From assembly GCA_905250885.1 (NCBI GenBank), contig CAJNOQ010000165.1, forward strand, positions 1-64,000: a DNA stretch of 64,000 nt, written 5' to 3'. This document shows positions 1 through 10,297 of this stretch, piece by piece. How positions within the stretch are numbered: position 1 is the stretch's first letter; each line of letters opens with the position of its first letter. The position numbers were made by a program, and so were the translations under genes. A model generated the notes under the pieces. It had not been told where the DNA came from. It worked only from the letters and a program-made list of their open reading frames with translations, and ran no database searches. Origin of the DNA: Didymodactylos carnosus. Lineage: Eukaryota > Rotifera > Eurotatoria > Philodinida > Philodinidae.

Positions 1-111
1 TAGAAAGCAAACAAAGCTCTTGTTTTCCGTCCCTGATTCATTCTGGGTGTCCAGGACGCTAAAACATCTCATTTCAAATGAAAAAATCCAAAAAATTCTA
101 AGTGAAAAAAG

Positions 112-226
112 TCGGTATTTTCGGTATATACCGAAGTTCGGTATTGTCGGTATCGGTATTTTCGGTATTAGTATTTCGGTATGAATACCGATACCGGTGC
201 ATACCTAGGGCGAATACCGTCAAAAA
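112..226. repeat. Self-complementary CGGTAT/ATACCG repeat
   Basis: The hexamer CGGTAT and its complement ATACCG recur many times within about 115 bases, in both orientations, so the stretch can fold on itself. It resembles the self-complementary interiors of other small elements in this window (348-696, 19948-20272). An element boundary was not found; the left end may lie outside the window. Confidence 0.6.
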
Positions 227-347
227 ATACGATTTGCATCAGTTTTTGCCGATTTCCATAAAAACTGGAGGTTGAATAGATTCTTTGATTCCATATTCGA
301 ACTCAGCTTAAATTCTGCATCGGAAACACTATCTATTTTACATACTA

Positions 348-696
348 TGCACAATATCAGATCGCTGCGAACTCTAATATAGTAGTCACATTTTCAGTTC
401 GCAGCGAATTATATTATATATATGTACCGGACCTATGTACGAGGTTATTCGTGGCCGGCGCGAGGGAGGAGAGAGGTGAGATTGAGAGTGGGCTCGAAAA
501 GCAATTGCATGATATCCTAAATTCGTACCTAAGACACCCTAAATATCCTAGAGTATCTTAGGTATCTAGGGTTTCTACGTAGATACCCTAGATACCTAAG
601 ATATCTAAAATACCCTAGACACCCTAAATACCTAAGATACCCAGCGAAACAGAAAAGTTCTAGAAAAATGAGTTCACAGCGAACTGAAATTGTGCA
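348..696. mobile_element. Small TIR element (MITE-like)
   Basis: The two ends are inverted repeats of about 27 bp, beginning TGCACAAT and ending GAACTC, with about 24 of 27 positions matching. The right half is an array of the words TATCTTAGG, ATCTAGGGT and their complements (about 528-645) that can form a long stem. No target-site duplication is evident and there is no coding capacity, so it is classed as a non-autonomous DNA element of unknown superfamily. Confidence 0.5.
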
Positions 697-3037
697 CGAT
701 CTCCTATTTTAATTTTTAGGTACTTCCGCGGCCGGGGGGTCTCGAAATACTCTTTTTAGCGGAAAACAAGAAGATTGAGATAAATTGAATATTACTTCTT
801 ACCAAACCATTCTTGATACCTCTAATACGGATATTCGTGATCAGTATGATCGATTACATATTACAAGTGGGTTTGGAAAAAATCAAAAATCAAAAGTTTT
901 CCTGAAACCCTATCGGGACCTCAGGCCTCAGAAACCTGATCGAGAGATTTCGCGAAACTAAGTATCTAGTAATGTTCCTGAGCATCCCCTGACATGGTTC
1001 TAATGCAAAAAACTCGAAAATGTTTTGGGTCAGGAAAGGGTCTTAACTCCTTCCTTGATGAATGTTTTGAGTTGAAATAAAGCAAAATGGGATTGCAGTT
1101 CTTGTTTTCGTTCTTCTCAGACAAGCTACGATGGAGCACCTCCTGTAGCGTAGAGTAATGAAAACCCATAATCATAGCTTTTCTGAAAAGAATAAAAACA
1201 AAAAAATTAAGTCTTAGTTTGTTTATAAACGGATGAATTTGTGAACGGGGCTTTTAAACTTTTCTGAGTCGAGTTTTGTTTTCGTCCAGTTCAAAAGTTT
1301 TATCTAATACTGAAAAACGAAGTGCATGATACAAGTACAAATTTTCATCTGATCATGTGTCACATTCTGGCTGCTCAAATGGATGCACCAGAATGATAAT
1401 AATATATAGTAACTAACTTGACGCCTACTCAGGTCGAATTCACCTATCGGATCCTGTAGGATATTTTTAATTCCGGTGACTTCCGGACAGCCAACTGGAA
1501 GCGGAGACTGGAATGCGTTCAATTCTTTTGTTTCCCGATATCTGAATCCTGGAGGATCTGGAGATCGGATCCGTTAATTTCTGGTCGTCGCAGACCGACA
1601 GATCCTGTCGTGCGCTTCTTTATGTTTTTTTCTGTTTTCTGTGTGCATAATATATTCACCGTTTTGTTTGCGACAGCAGTACTTTAGATATGACATTGAA
1701 GAAAATGAAAACCAAGAAAAGTTTCTTCTCAAATTCTTTACAGTGTGAGTCATCGCTCACACTGGTCAACAGACGTATTATACACGCCATAGCTAGTGGG
1801 CTCTTACACTCTCTCGAATGAGAGTTTGAGCGACAAGAGCTACTAGAACTCGAACGATCTGGTTAGATTTTTTTTGTACAGTTTCAATTTCAATTTCTTT
1901 TGTACAGAGATTCATAAGAATGGAATAGTATGTAATTCAGATTCAAGTTGTTGACACATGGATTATTTTATCAGCATTGAAACACATATTTAAGATAGAT
2001 GTATTACACAAAATTGTGGAAAATGACAAATATTCAATAAGAAATTCTCTCAACAAATGAGCGATGATTTATCTTCAATTGTCTTGACATTGTTGAAAAA
2101 TAATACTATTTTTTGTGACATGAGCAGAATTCAACGACAGTATCCAAAATACGAAATATATCTTGCCAATCGGTTGGACAGAAGAAAATGACAAATTAAT
2201 TGACACAATTTACGCAGCTATTTTTGTCATCTTAATGAAATCATACATCATCCATGCTAATTAAATTAAATTTCACTAACTAGAAAATTCTTTTTGTTAT
2301 TTTTATTCAGTTTGAGATAACAATAATATTAATGATTAACTGATTGTATATTTTCGAATTAATTTCTCTTCCCACTGTTCCAGATGTACTAATTTTATCG
2401 AAAATAAACTCATATTTTCGATTCTCAACATACTTTTCAACGATTTTTATTTACTTCTAATTTTTTGTTTGATGTTCTAAGCTATGATAAATTTGATTAA
2501 TGTCCATCGCGCATACGCACAATGTAAATGAAAATGCTATATTTCTATTGAAAATCTCAGTATGTAAAAAAGACGATTGTTACTCAGTGTAGAGTATCGC
2601 CAGATATATTATTAGTAAAATCTACTGTTTCACAAAAGAAAAAGCCTTTAAACAGTACAAAGACTAGAAAAAGATTGTTAACCACTTTCTTTGTTCTGAC
2701 AAAACATATTAAAAAATGAATTTCCCACACTGCTAACTTTTATCTGACATACAAAGATGTTTGTCTCTGCATTATCATTCAAAAATTCAAAACAGAAGAA
2801 TTGATTTAATTTTATATTACAAAAGAATAACACCCAAATACAAAAAAGTTGAATGAGTAATAGTGGAACGACTGAATCTGAAGAAGTGGAATGAGAATTT
2901 GTGCATGATATGAATAATAATTTATGACAGATTAAACTGCTGATGATACTACGGCTTCGTAGCGTCAAACTGGCAAGGCAAGGCAAACATCTGATTTTAA
3001 ATAGATAACCTGTTATAATTTTCTATTTTTCAAATTA

Positions 3038-4162
3038 TTATTCTGTTCTTCTAAGAGGCGCTGGTGGCAATGCTTGTTTTCGAAAATAGCTATCGTACTG
3101 CTGATCAGTGGCGTAGGGTGCATTTTTCCATGGTGATAGATTTGACAGACCGTTATCTGCTATGTTTGACGATTCTCGTTCTCGTCTATATTTATGAGGT
3201 GTATTAGCTTGATAACCTCGTATTGCATCGGTTGGATGAAATAAATCCCAGGCACTAGCTGCACCATCAACGTTCGGTGGCGCTGTTGTCCCTTTTAACG
3301 GTTTTGGTTCAAGTAAATCAACTACAAATGCTCCATGACGCTAGAATTTATGACACATATATAGACTATAAAAATAATGGCGCTGCTGTATCTCGACACT
3401 TACACGTCCTCTCAACGGATAATTTGTATCTGTACGACTATCATACTGATTTTCAAATGAAACTTTTTCCACCAATTTTTGATTAATTTGTTCACGTCCT
3501 TTCTGTTTCATTTCTGTTACTGGTACTAAAAGATTATTAAATTGATTGAGGATAGACTAGAGCGATAGACATGCACACTGAACACCAACCTATTCCTACA
3601 GCTTCGGTATTATTCGGATTTGATGAATGTCTACTATTCATTGTATATGGCCCTGTCTCACTGGATAAGCCAAATGTACCCCGATATGAACTTTCGTACC
3701 TTTTCTTCCAGTCCTCATTTACTTTGGCTCGTGGACCATAACTCTCAGTCGGTTGACTCCAATCCCACCAACGATTTTCTTCCCGAGAAACATTGTCTGT
3801 TTTGATGATACCATATGGTCCATTAAGACTTGCAACGTTTTCATACACCATATCCACTTTTCTGGCGGCATGAGGATTATTTCTAGCCTCTGCTACTTGG
3901 GTAGGAATTTCATTAGGGCCAGTATATAATGGAGGTGGTTTCTGATTTGTATACCAAGGTGGCAAGCTGTCATTACTAACTTCTTCAGTGATAACTCGAT
4001 AACTGTTTGGACTAAAATTTCAGAAAAACTACGATCGTCGGATTTAGCCATTCCATTTGGATATACATCTTATTTGATTTCAAAGATAGAATGGAAGAAT
4101 TACCTAAATTTTGTTGTTACTTGCTTTTTGTGGGAAATATCGGGGTAAGTGATGGTTGACAT
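3038..4162 (-). CDS. Unrecognised 301-aa W/Y/P-rich protein, 4 exons
   Basis: Four exons join in frame through GT-AG introns: 4162-4104, 4011-3590, 3525-3404 and 3340-3038, giving 301 residues from an ATG (MSTITYPDISHKK) to TAA. The protein is hydrophilic and rich in Tyr, Trp, Pro, Asn and Arg, with short aromatic patches such as RWWDWSQP, KKRYESSYRGTFG and SPWKNAPYATDQQYDSYF. There is no signal peptide, membrane segment or coiled coil. This composition, with scattered W/Y/P/G motifs and little predicted globular core, resembles small ciliary microtubule-inner proteins, but I do not recognise a named family and the ciliary idea is inference only. Intron phases agree at all three junctions, and the frame is open only when the introns are removed, so I am fairly sure the gene is real. 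Confidence 0.75.
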
Positions 4163-5954
4163 GACAAAAGAAACAATCTAAAAATCAGTGTGCAATACAT
4201 TTATATATTATTTGCACAATATCTGTACTGTAAAAAAGTGTCACATTTTTCTACATGCGCGATCGATCGTAAAAAATTCTGCCGCTTACGAAGGCACATC
4301 GAATGTGCCCAGCATATATTCAATTTATTGTAGTGGATTCAGGAGGGAATGTAGGTAAATCATTTAAATTACCAGCTGTTTCTACGCCCTAACTCCGACA
4401 ATAACTTGGAGATAACTTGCAGAATGACAAGACACTTCAAGTACCGAATGAAAGATCCGTATAAGCTACTTGAGCTCAAGTCATTTAGTCCTCAAAAATA
4501 ATTCTCTTGCGACGTGATTTAATCATTCAGATTCAAGCGTCAATTAATTATACCGCAAACTTTTCGATTTTCTCAGTAAAATTTTGAGTTTATTATATAT
4601 ATAAAACAAAGGAGTGATCAAAAAGAGATTAAAAGACATTCTATGGGAAACACATTTTACACCTTAACGGATGAATGGGCATTTATTCTAACCTATTTGA
4701 CGCACTTTTCACCACAATCCAATTCAGAACATATTCCATATACCGTCAGATAAGACAAATATACAAGTGTTCATATAAATGGTACACTTCTGACGCAGCA
4801 TCTCAAATGTATCCTCTAACACAGCACAGTTTTATTTTATAGTGTGCACAAGGAAGCATTTCAGAAGACGCACTTTTCATTACAGAAAGCAGTAAAGAAG
4901 ACTACATTGTAAGTTCGAGACTCATCTTTCTTTCTCATAGTACAATATTGATTTACAATCTAAGCACACGTTGGTTATGCTTTTATTATTCTCTCCCATG
5001 CAAATGTAGTGTACGGTGGGTTTCTAAGCAACAATGAGCAAAAAACCTCATTCAGAAAGTGCATAAACAGATTGGAGAAGTCGAACGACTTGATAATATA
5101 AAATATTAATCATTCCTTTTATCAATTGACAAAAACAAGTATGAATCCTAAAGTGAAAGTCTAATGCGAGCTCGAACGGAATCAGCTGTTTGATCATCAG
5201 TAGTTCTCTCGTCAGTGCGTCATAGACGGTGTATGACGCTCGGTTTTTTCCTTTTCTGGAACTTTTTTTCCCCATTCTAATCACGACTGTCGCATGCGCT
5301 AAAGAAAGAGAGAAGATAAGTCGAAATTGGGATTGAGCTGTTGAAAATCTCTTCTTCAACACGTTGTCTATTTTACTAGATGAGAAAAGTTGTGCCAGCA
5401 TAAGAAAATTTGCTATAACTTCTACCGTTTTGAATTTTGAAATATTTTGCAATATGCGAATGAATAATCGTGTCGAGTTTACGTGGTTTTTTTATTCTCT
5501 TTTTCTATAGACATAACTTGTGCAATGTACGGTCGGTTTTTTAAATTGTAATTACAATTGTGGTAGTCAGATAGTGGTGCAATCGGCTGATCTAAAAGAA
5601 AAAAAACTCGCTTCATTCTTTACTTTTTCTTGATGAAACTATATTTTAACGCGAAATGGAGCGTATGGCAGGATTTCAGCGAGATATGTGTACTTTTACT
5701 TGACAACAGCCGACTTATCAATATCATTTTGCGTGTTTGCTAACGTACGCAGCAAGAGCTGCTTTTTATGAATGTCTCTTCTAATTACCATCTGGAAAGC
5801 ATGTTTCTCTTAAGCTTAGGAGAAAAAGAGCGTCTGTCTCTTATAGTCGTATCTTTATTTATTAACAAGAGAATAAATTATTTCTCCAGATTTTATATTC
5901 ATTCAGTTTTCTATGTTTTTTTTGTACAGATATCAGCACAAAAAACGAAGAATC
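4163..5954. other. Intergenic/promoter region between two divergent genes
   Basis: This is the 5' flank of the minus-strand gene starting at 4162 and of the plus-strand SERTA gene starting near 5955. A minus-strand open frame at 5048-5452 has a non-ATG start and no family features. A pyrimidine-rich acceptor ends at about 5929 (TTTGTACAG), which suggests that the SERTA gene has a 5' non-coding or short coding exon somewhere in 5500-5900. No core promoter motif could be assigned. Confidence 0.45.
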
Positions 5955-6716
5955 ATGGTTATGATGGAAAGAAATCTCTTTATACTATTATCTTATGAAA
6001 AATTGCAACGTCCAAATATTAGTAATCGAAGTCGACCGATTGAAGCGTCACTAAGGAAACGTTTGTTAGTCTGGAATTTGTTGAAAAAAATTGAAAGTGA
6101 TCCAGCACAAGAAACACAACATGAGACACAAGAAGAATTAGAAAATGAAAATGAACAAACATCTTGGATGTTAGATGTTAACTCATGCGAAATGGATATT
6201 GAAGAATATGATTCGACTAAACAGGCTGAAATAACAACAGCAATAGTTACAGCAAACAACGATGATGGGATATTATTAGAACAAAATATTTTAGAATCAA
6301 TGGATACAGAACAACAGATTCTCAATGAAAATGAATGTTTAAATTCATCATTATCAAATCGAGCGATTGGCTCTGAAAGACGTCATCAAATGACAAAAAT
6401 TGAAGAAAATACATCCGTGACAAATGTTATTGCTTTACCAGTTGACCGAATATGTGAAGAAAGTGAAAAACTATCACACACGTCCCCATTATTACCTTTT
6501 CCATGTACAAATACCGTTTCTTCATCATCGAATTATTTAGACGAAACAGAACAATTCTTTCATGATCTGTGTCAAGAATTAACATCGACCGCAGCAGTTG
6601 TATGCGATTCATATGATCATTATGATTTTACATTATACCATGAGCAAACTTGTAAAATACCTTCAACATCTCCCGCTGCATCAATAACAACAACCACTGC
6701 TGAACTTATTCATTGA
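5955..6716 (+). CDS. SERTA-domain protein (SERTAD/Trip-Br-like)
   Basis: This reads as a single coding exon of 253 residues from the ATG at 5955. The N-terminus matches the SERTA motif of the SERTAD/Trip-Br family: a hydrophobic helix (LFILLSYEKL), then the signature RPIEASLRKRLLVWNLLKK, equivalent to the family's EPSL(R/Q)xxVLxxNxLRRI. SERTA proteins are transcriptional co-regulators that bind E2F/DP, PP2A or CDK4. The rest is acidic and Ser/Thr/Glu-rich, as in the family, and ends with an acidic-aromatic segment (LDETEQFFHDLCQEL). Just upstream the frame is basic (QHKKRRI) and follows an intron-like acceptor at 5929, so a short 5' exon may add a few residues. The SERTA match is by eye and is the only basis for naming; the human paralogue it corresponds to cannot be told. 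Confidence 0.65.
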   Translation: MVMMERNLFILLSYEKLQRPNISNRSRPIEASLRKRLLVWNLLKKIESDPAQETQHETQEELENENEQTSWMLDVNSCEMDIEEYDSTKQAEITTAIVTANNDDGILLEQNILESMDTEQQILNENECLNSSLSNRAIGSERRHQMTKIEENTSVTNVIALPVDRICEESEKLSHTSPLLPFPCTNTVSSSSNYLDETEQFFHDLCQELTSTAAVVCDSYDHYDFTLYHEQTCKIPSTSPAASITTTTAELIH

Positions 6717-7829
6717 GCGTTAAACTCTCTTGTCAACAATGTAATTTAATGTTTTCTTTTCATGTTTTTGATTTGAACCAGTTTCCCTTGTTATCAGTCA
6801 GATCGATGACGAAGCATTATTTCAATTCAGATTGACAAAATATCTTTAACGATCCTTTTATAACGTCGTCAGTTATACCTATTTATCTTCGATAAATATT
6901 TTATGTTTGTGTGTGGTGATCTATCGTTCTTTCGAACGGCATTATTTTCTGTGTGTTCTGCTCAATTCAGCAGATTCTATTTTATTACCACAGCAAAAGA
7001 ACTTTATCTTTGTTTTAAAACGTATTCGAAAAAATTTCTTTTTATTATACCCTAGAAATAAACGAGACGCCTCTGTTGTCTTTACTGTAATTTATTTTCT
7101 TACTTTTTTTGTTTGTTCTAGTATGTATTTTCTTCTGAGTGTTCTAAACATATCCGTAGAAGAAAATGTCTTGTGTGCTTTCTTTCTATTTATCTTTATA
7201 AAAAAAAGGTGCTTCTGTTTTAAATCCTATTTATTTTTCGATCAAACATTTTATTCTTGCAAATGAATGAGATTTTAACGCGTTTTTCTTTTCTCATAGT
7301 GAATGACAGTGCTTTATGTAATTACAAAAGAAACAATAACAGCGTTTACATTTACTTTCTCGTTTTAAATTCGACGAAATTGTTCTTGTTGTTTCAGTGT
7401 TCGAATGATTTCTCTCTCTGCATCTCTGCCGGTTTTCTATCTCGACCTGAAAATTCATATATGTATTTCGTTTTTTTTCTTTCTCAGTCTCATTTCAGTT
7501 TGATCTCGATGGTTTGTTGTTGTCGTTGTTTTCTGTGTTCTGTTCACGATGACGATATTCTTCACAACAAGTTTTTTCTATTGTTGTTTTGTTGTTCTTC
7601 TTTTTTATTGGAAATATTTATTGCAATCTTGAATTAAAAGAAAGTAGATTACAAAAAAAAATGTTGTATTTGGAGCAGCGAAGAAATGCATATGTGAGAA
7701 TGTAGAAAGTTATTGAGACTAAATTATTCGAATATTTCATGTACTAACACATACTAAAATCTCTTATTTAGTTCAAAATAAATTTTTCAGAAATCATGCG
7801 GGCTACCATTTGCTTATTTTAGAATATAA
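6717..7829. other. T-rich 3' UTR/intergenic region
   Basis: The sequence is strongly T-rich on the plus strand and probably includes the SERTA gene's 3' UTR. Phe/Leu/Cys-rich open frames at 6907-7266 and 7257-7637 are artefacts of this composition. A TTTTAG acceptor about 8 bases before the next ATG (7830) hints at an intron in that gene's 5' UTR. Confidence 0.5.
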
Positions 7830-9256
7830 ATGGAACGTTCAAAGTCTGATTCCTCTCGTCTGTCACTCACGAATGCTGATACAACAAAAGAAATAGAAGA
7901 AAATTTTTCGTCCATGATTACGCAAACAGTTGAGAATGGCGTTAATGGATCTAGTAATATTTTTGAACACACATTTGTTCCTCGTGATTGGTATGGAGGT
8001 TTTCTTCGTTCTGTTGTGCCACAAAAAGAAACTATACGTACACATTTACTAACAAGTTCATCCAGTGCTTATTTCAATTATGATGAGACAAACCAAGATG
8101 GTCGATATTCATTCAAAGTTCTAGATCGAAAAACAAATCAATTGATATTTGAGCAAATGCCCTCGTATCATAAATTGGGAATGAAATTGTTATTTAGTGG
8201 ATCAGTGCAACGAGAATTGCTTCAGAAGCGTAGTATCAAAAAATTTTTTGAACATGAAACAAAACGATTAGGCAAGGCTTTTGATGAACCAAAATCACGA
8301 AAACACATTCAAGCATTTGTCAAAATGTATCGATTAGATGTTGACGAATTACTTGAACCTGATTTAACAAAATATTCTTGTTTTAATGAATTTTTCTATC
8401 GTAAATTAAAACCTAACGTTCGTCCAATTGATAGTGTTAATGATCCTACAATCGTTGTATCTTCTGCCGACTGTCGTTTAATTGTATTTAATACAATCGA
8501 TGATGCTACACGTATATGGATAAAGGTAAATATTTTTCTTTTACAAATTAATAATAAATAAAGTATATTGTTCTTTAATCTTCAGGGACAAAGATTTTCA
8601 CTAAAACATTTATTTAATAATGAAGAAATGGCAGAAACATTCAAGGGTGGTTCTTTGGCTGTATTTCGTTTAGCTCCAGTTGACTATCATCGATTTCATT
8701 CTCCAGTTACTGGTATTTGGGGAAAAGAAGAAAAACTTTCTGGAACATATTATACAGTGAATCCAGTAGCAATTAAAGAAAATATAGACGTACTTACAAA
8801 AAATCAACGTGTTGTCGCTACGATCGAGACGGACAATGAATTATTTGGTAGTGTCGGATTTGTAGCAGTTGGAGCACTTCTAGTTGGTTCTATTAATTTT
8901 ACTGTTGAAAAAGAACAACTTATTCGTAAAGGAGATGAAGTTGGATATTTTGCATATGGCGGATCGGTATGCTATTATGAATGATTTGAAAAAATGATAA
9001 AGAACTTGTGTTTCTTGGTATATTTTAGACAATTGTGGTTGTGTTTAAAGATTCTGTTATTAAATGGGATGATGATTTACTACACAATTCGAATAATTCA
9101 ATGGAAACGTTGGTTCGTATAGGAGAAAGAATAGGAATAAAAACAACAAATGAAGAAAAACAATTATTACAACAAAAACAACAACCACAAAAGGACGTAT
9201 CTCCACATACTACCATAAAAAGATTATTTGAAATGTTTCCAACAGTTGCTCAATAA
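7830..9256 (+). CDS. Phosphatidylserine decarboxylase proenzyme (GGST type)
   Basis: Three exons (7830-8525, 8586-8966, 9029-9256) give 434 residues. The enzyme converts phosphatidylserine to phosphatidylethanolamine. Family marks are FNEFFYRKLKPNVRPID, the substrate-site stretch APVDYHRFHSPVTG, the region NELFGSVGFVAVGALLVGSI, and the self-cleavage site YFAYGGST. Cleavage is expected between Gly358 and Ser359, turning Ser359 into the pyruvoyl group and leaving a small C-terminal alpha subunit. The second intron falls exactly after the Ser codon. The motif is GGST rather than the LGST usual in mitochondrial PISD, which is closer to fungal and plant PSD2-like enzymes. I see no mitochondrial presequence, transmembrane helix or C2 domain, although the roughly 100-residue N-terminal extension is hydrophilic. 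The family call is firm; the compartment is inferred. Confidence 0.92.
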
Positions 9257-10297
9257 GGAAAAATATACGTTTGAAAACGTATCATAGATATAATTTTTTC
9301 AAAAAAACTTTTATGCTTATTTCTTGACGTCAGAAATTTTAGTGAAAATGTTGTGACGTAGCATTTTTTTTATTATAACTATGTGCATTCATTTCGCTTT
9401 TGTTTATCTTTCATTGCAATGTTATTAATTAATGGATAAGCCACTGTATGTTTGCTTGCTTTTAGGCTCCTTGTTTTTTGAATGAGAATTATTAGTCAAA
9501 TTTTTATGCTCAGCGACTATTTGTTTACTTTGCTGGAACAAGTTCATTTGATTTGTTATTGTTATTACAATTTCTACCGTTGTGATATTGATATGTCCAT
9601 TTTTACTTTCTAAACATTATTTTAGTATATTTTCTTATATATCTCTTTTACTTGTATAAATGCACCCTTTGTCTGCTTCGATGCTTCTGATTAATGATAT
9701 TGAATGAATGAAGCCACAATTTATTTTGCTACAGTTTATTTTCTTTTTCTTTCGATTATTGTGACAATTGAAATGACATAATATTGCCAAAAAATAAAAA
9801 TGTTCTTTTTAAGGCATTTCGTGATATTGAACATTGTTTTGTATTATATTTTTATGTTGTGGGAATAATTTTCTTTTTTTTTTGTGTATGATAATAGTTT
9901 GTTATTTATTCTTTTACTATTTGTTGTACGAGTAGTGAAAATAAAAATATTCTTTTTCTGTATTTGAACATGTTTGTTTTAAGTTTATGATCGGAAGCTT
10001 GGGAGGATATTTTCTTTGTTAGTAACCTGAAATTATGTAAATTTGCATACCTTCCTCACTCACAAAATCCATAGAAAAATTATCTGTCTACCTTATGTAC
10101 TATATTATCAATTTTAAAATGAAAACTAGACAAATTATAGTATAAATTATTATTAAATTCATATTTTGCTACTATTTTCAATAAAATAGTAGCAAAATAT
10201 GAAATACCTGTGAACAAGCAACAAAATTGTTGTGTCTGTCAGATATACTTTTTTTTAAATGTAAATTTTGTTTTTTTTCTTTCCTATTTTCTTAGCT
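9257..10297. other. 3' UTR and intergenic spacer
   Basis: This AT-rich spacer lies between the decarboxylase and ATG14. It contains several AATAAA-like words (for example near 9795 and 9940) that could serve polyadenylation, and a perfect inverted repeat at 10158-10203, listed separately. An acceptor (TTTTCTTAG) lies two bases before the ATG14 start codon, so ATG14 probably has a 5' UTR exon here. No open frame of interest was seen. Confidence 0.5.
10158..10203. repeat. Perfect 21-bp inverted repeat with 4-nt loop
   Basis: TTCATATTTTGCTACTATTT plus one T (10158-10178) is followed by the loop CAAT and then its exact complement (10183-10203). Perfect pairing over 21 bp is more than expected by chance even in AT-rich DNA. 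It may be a cruciform, an RNA hairpin in the ATG14 5' leader, a decayed tiny element or a small-RNA source; the sequence does not decide. Confidence 0.8.

Larger units (their letters stand above)
1..3037. other. Intergenic region with small repeats, no gene
   Basis: I see no convincing gene here. Short open frames on the minus strand (966-1175, 1304-1522, 2678-2986) have no family signature and no splice partners. The stretch holds a GGTAT-rich repeat near the left edge and one small inverted-repeat element (348-696), both listed separately. The part nearest 3037 is probably the 3' UTR and terminator side of the minus-strand gene that ends at 3038. Confidence 0.6.

Noticed and set aside
112-226. 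GGTAT-rich array considered as a CRISPR or telomere repeat
   Set aside because: Repeats are short, lack regular spacers, occur in both orientations, and the genome is animal.
5048-5452. 134-residue minus-strand open frame
   Set aside because: It starts at a non-ATG codon, has no signature, and lies in the probable promoter region of the SERTA gene.
6907-7637. Two overlapping plus-strand open frames rich in Phe, Leu and Cys
   Set aside because: They follow from T-rich DNA, have no family motif, no plausible start context and no splice structure; most likely UTR or spacer.
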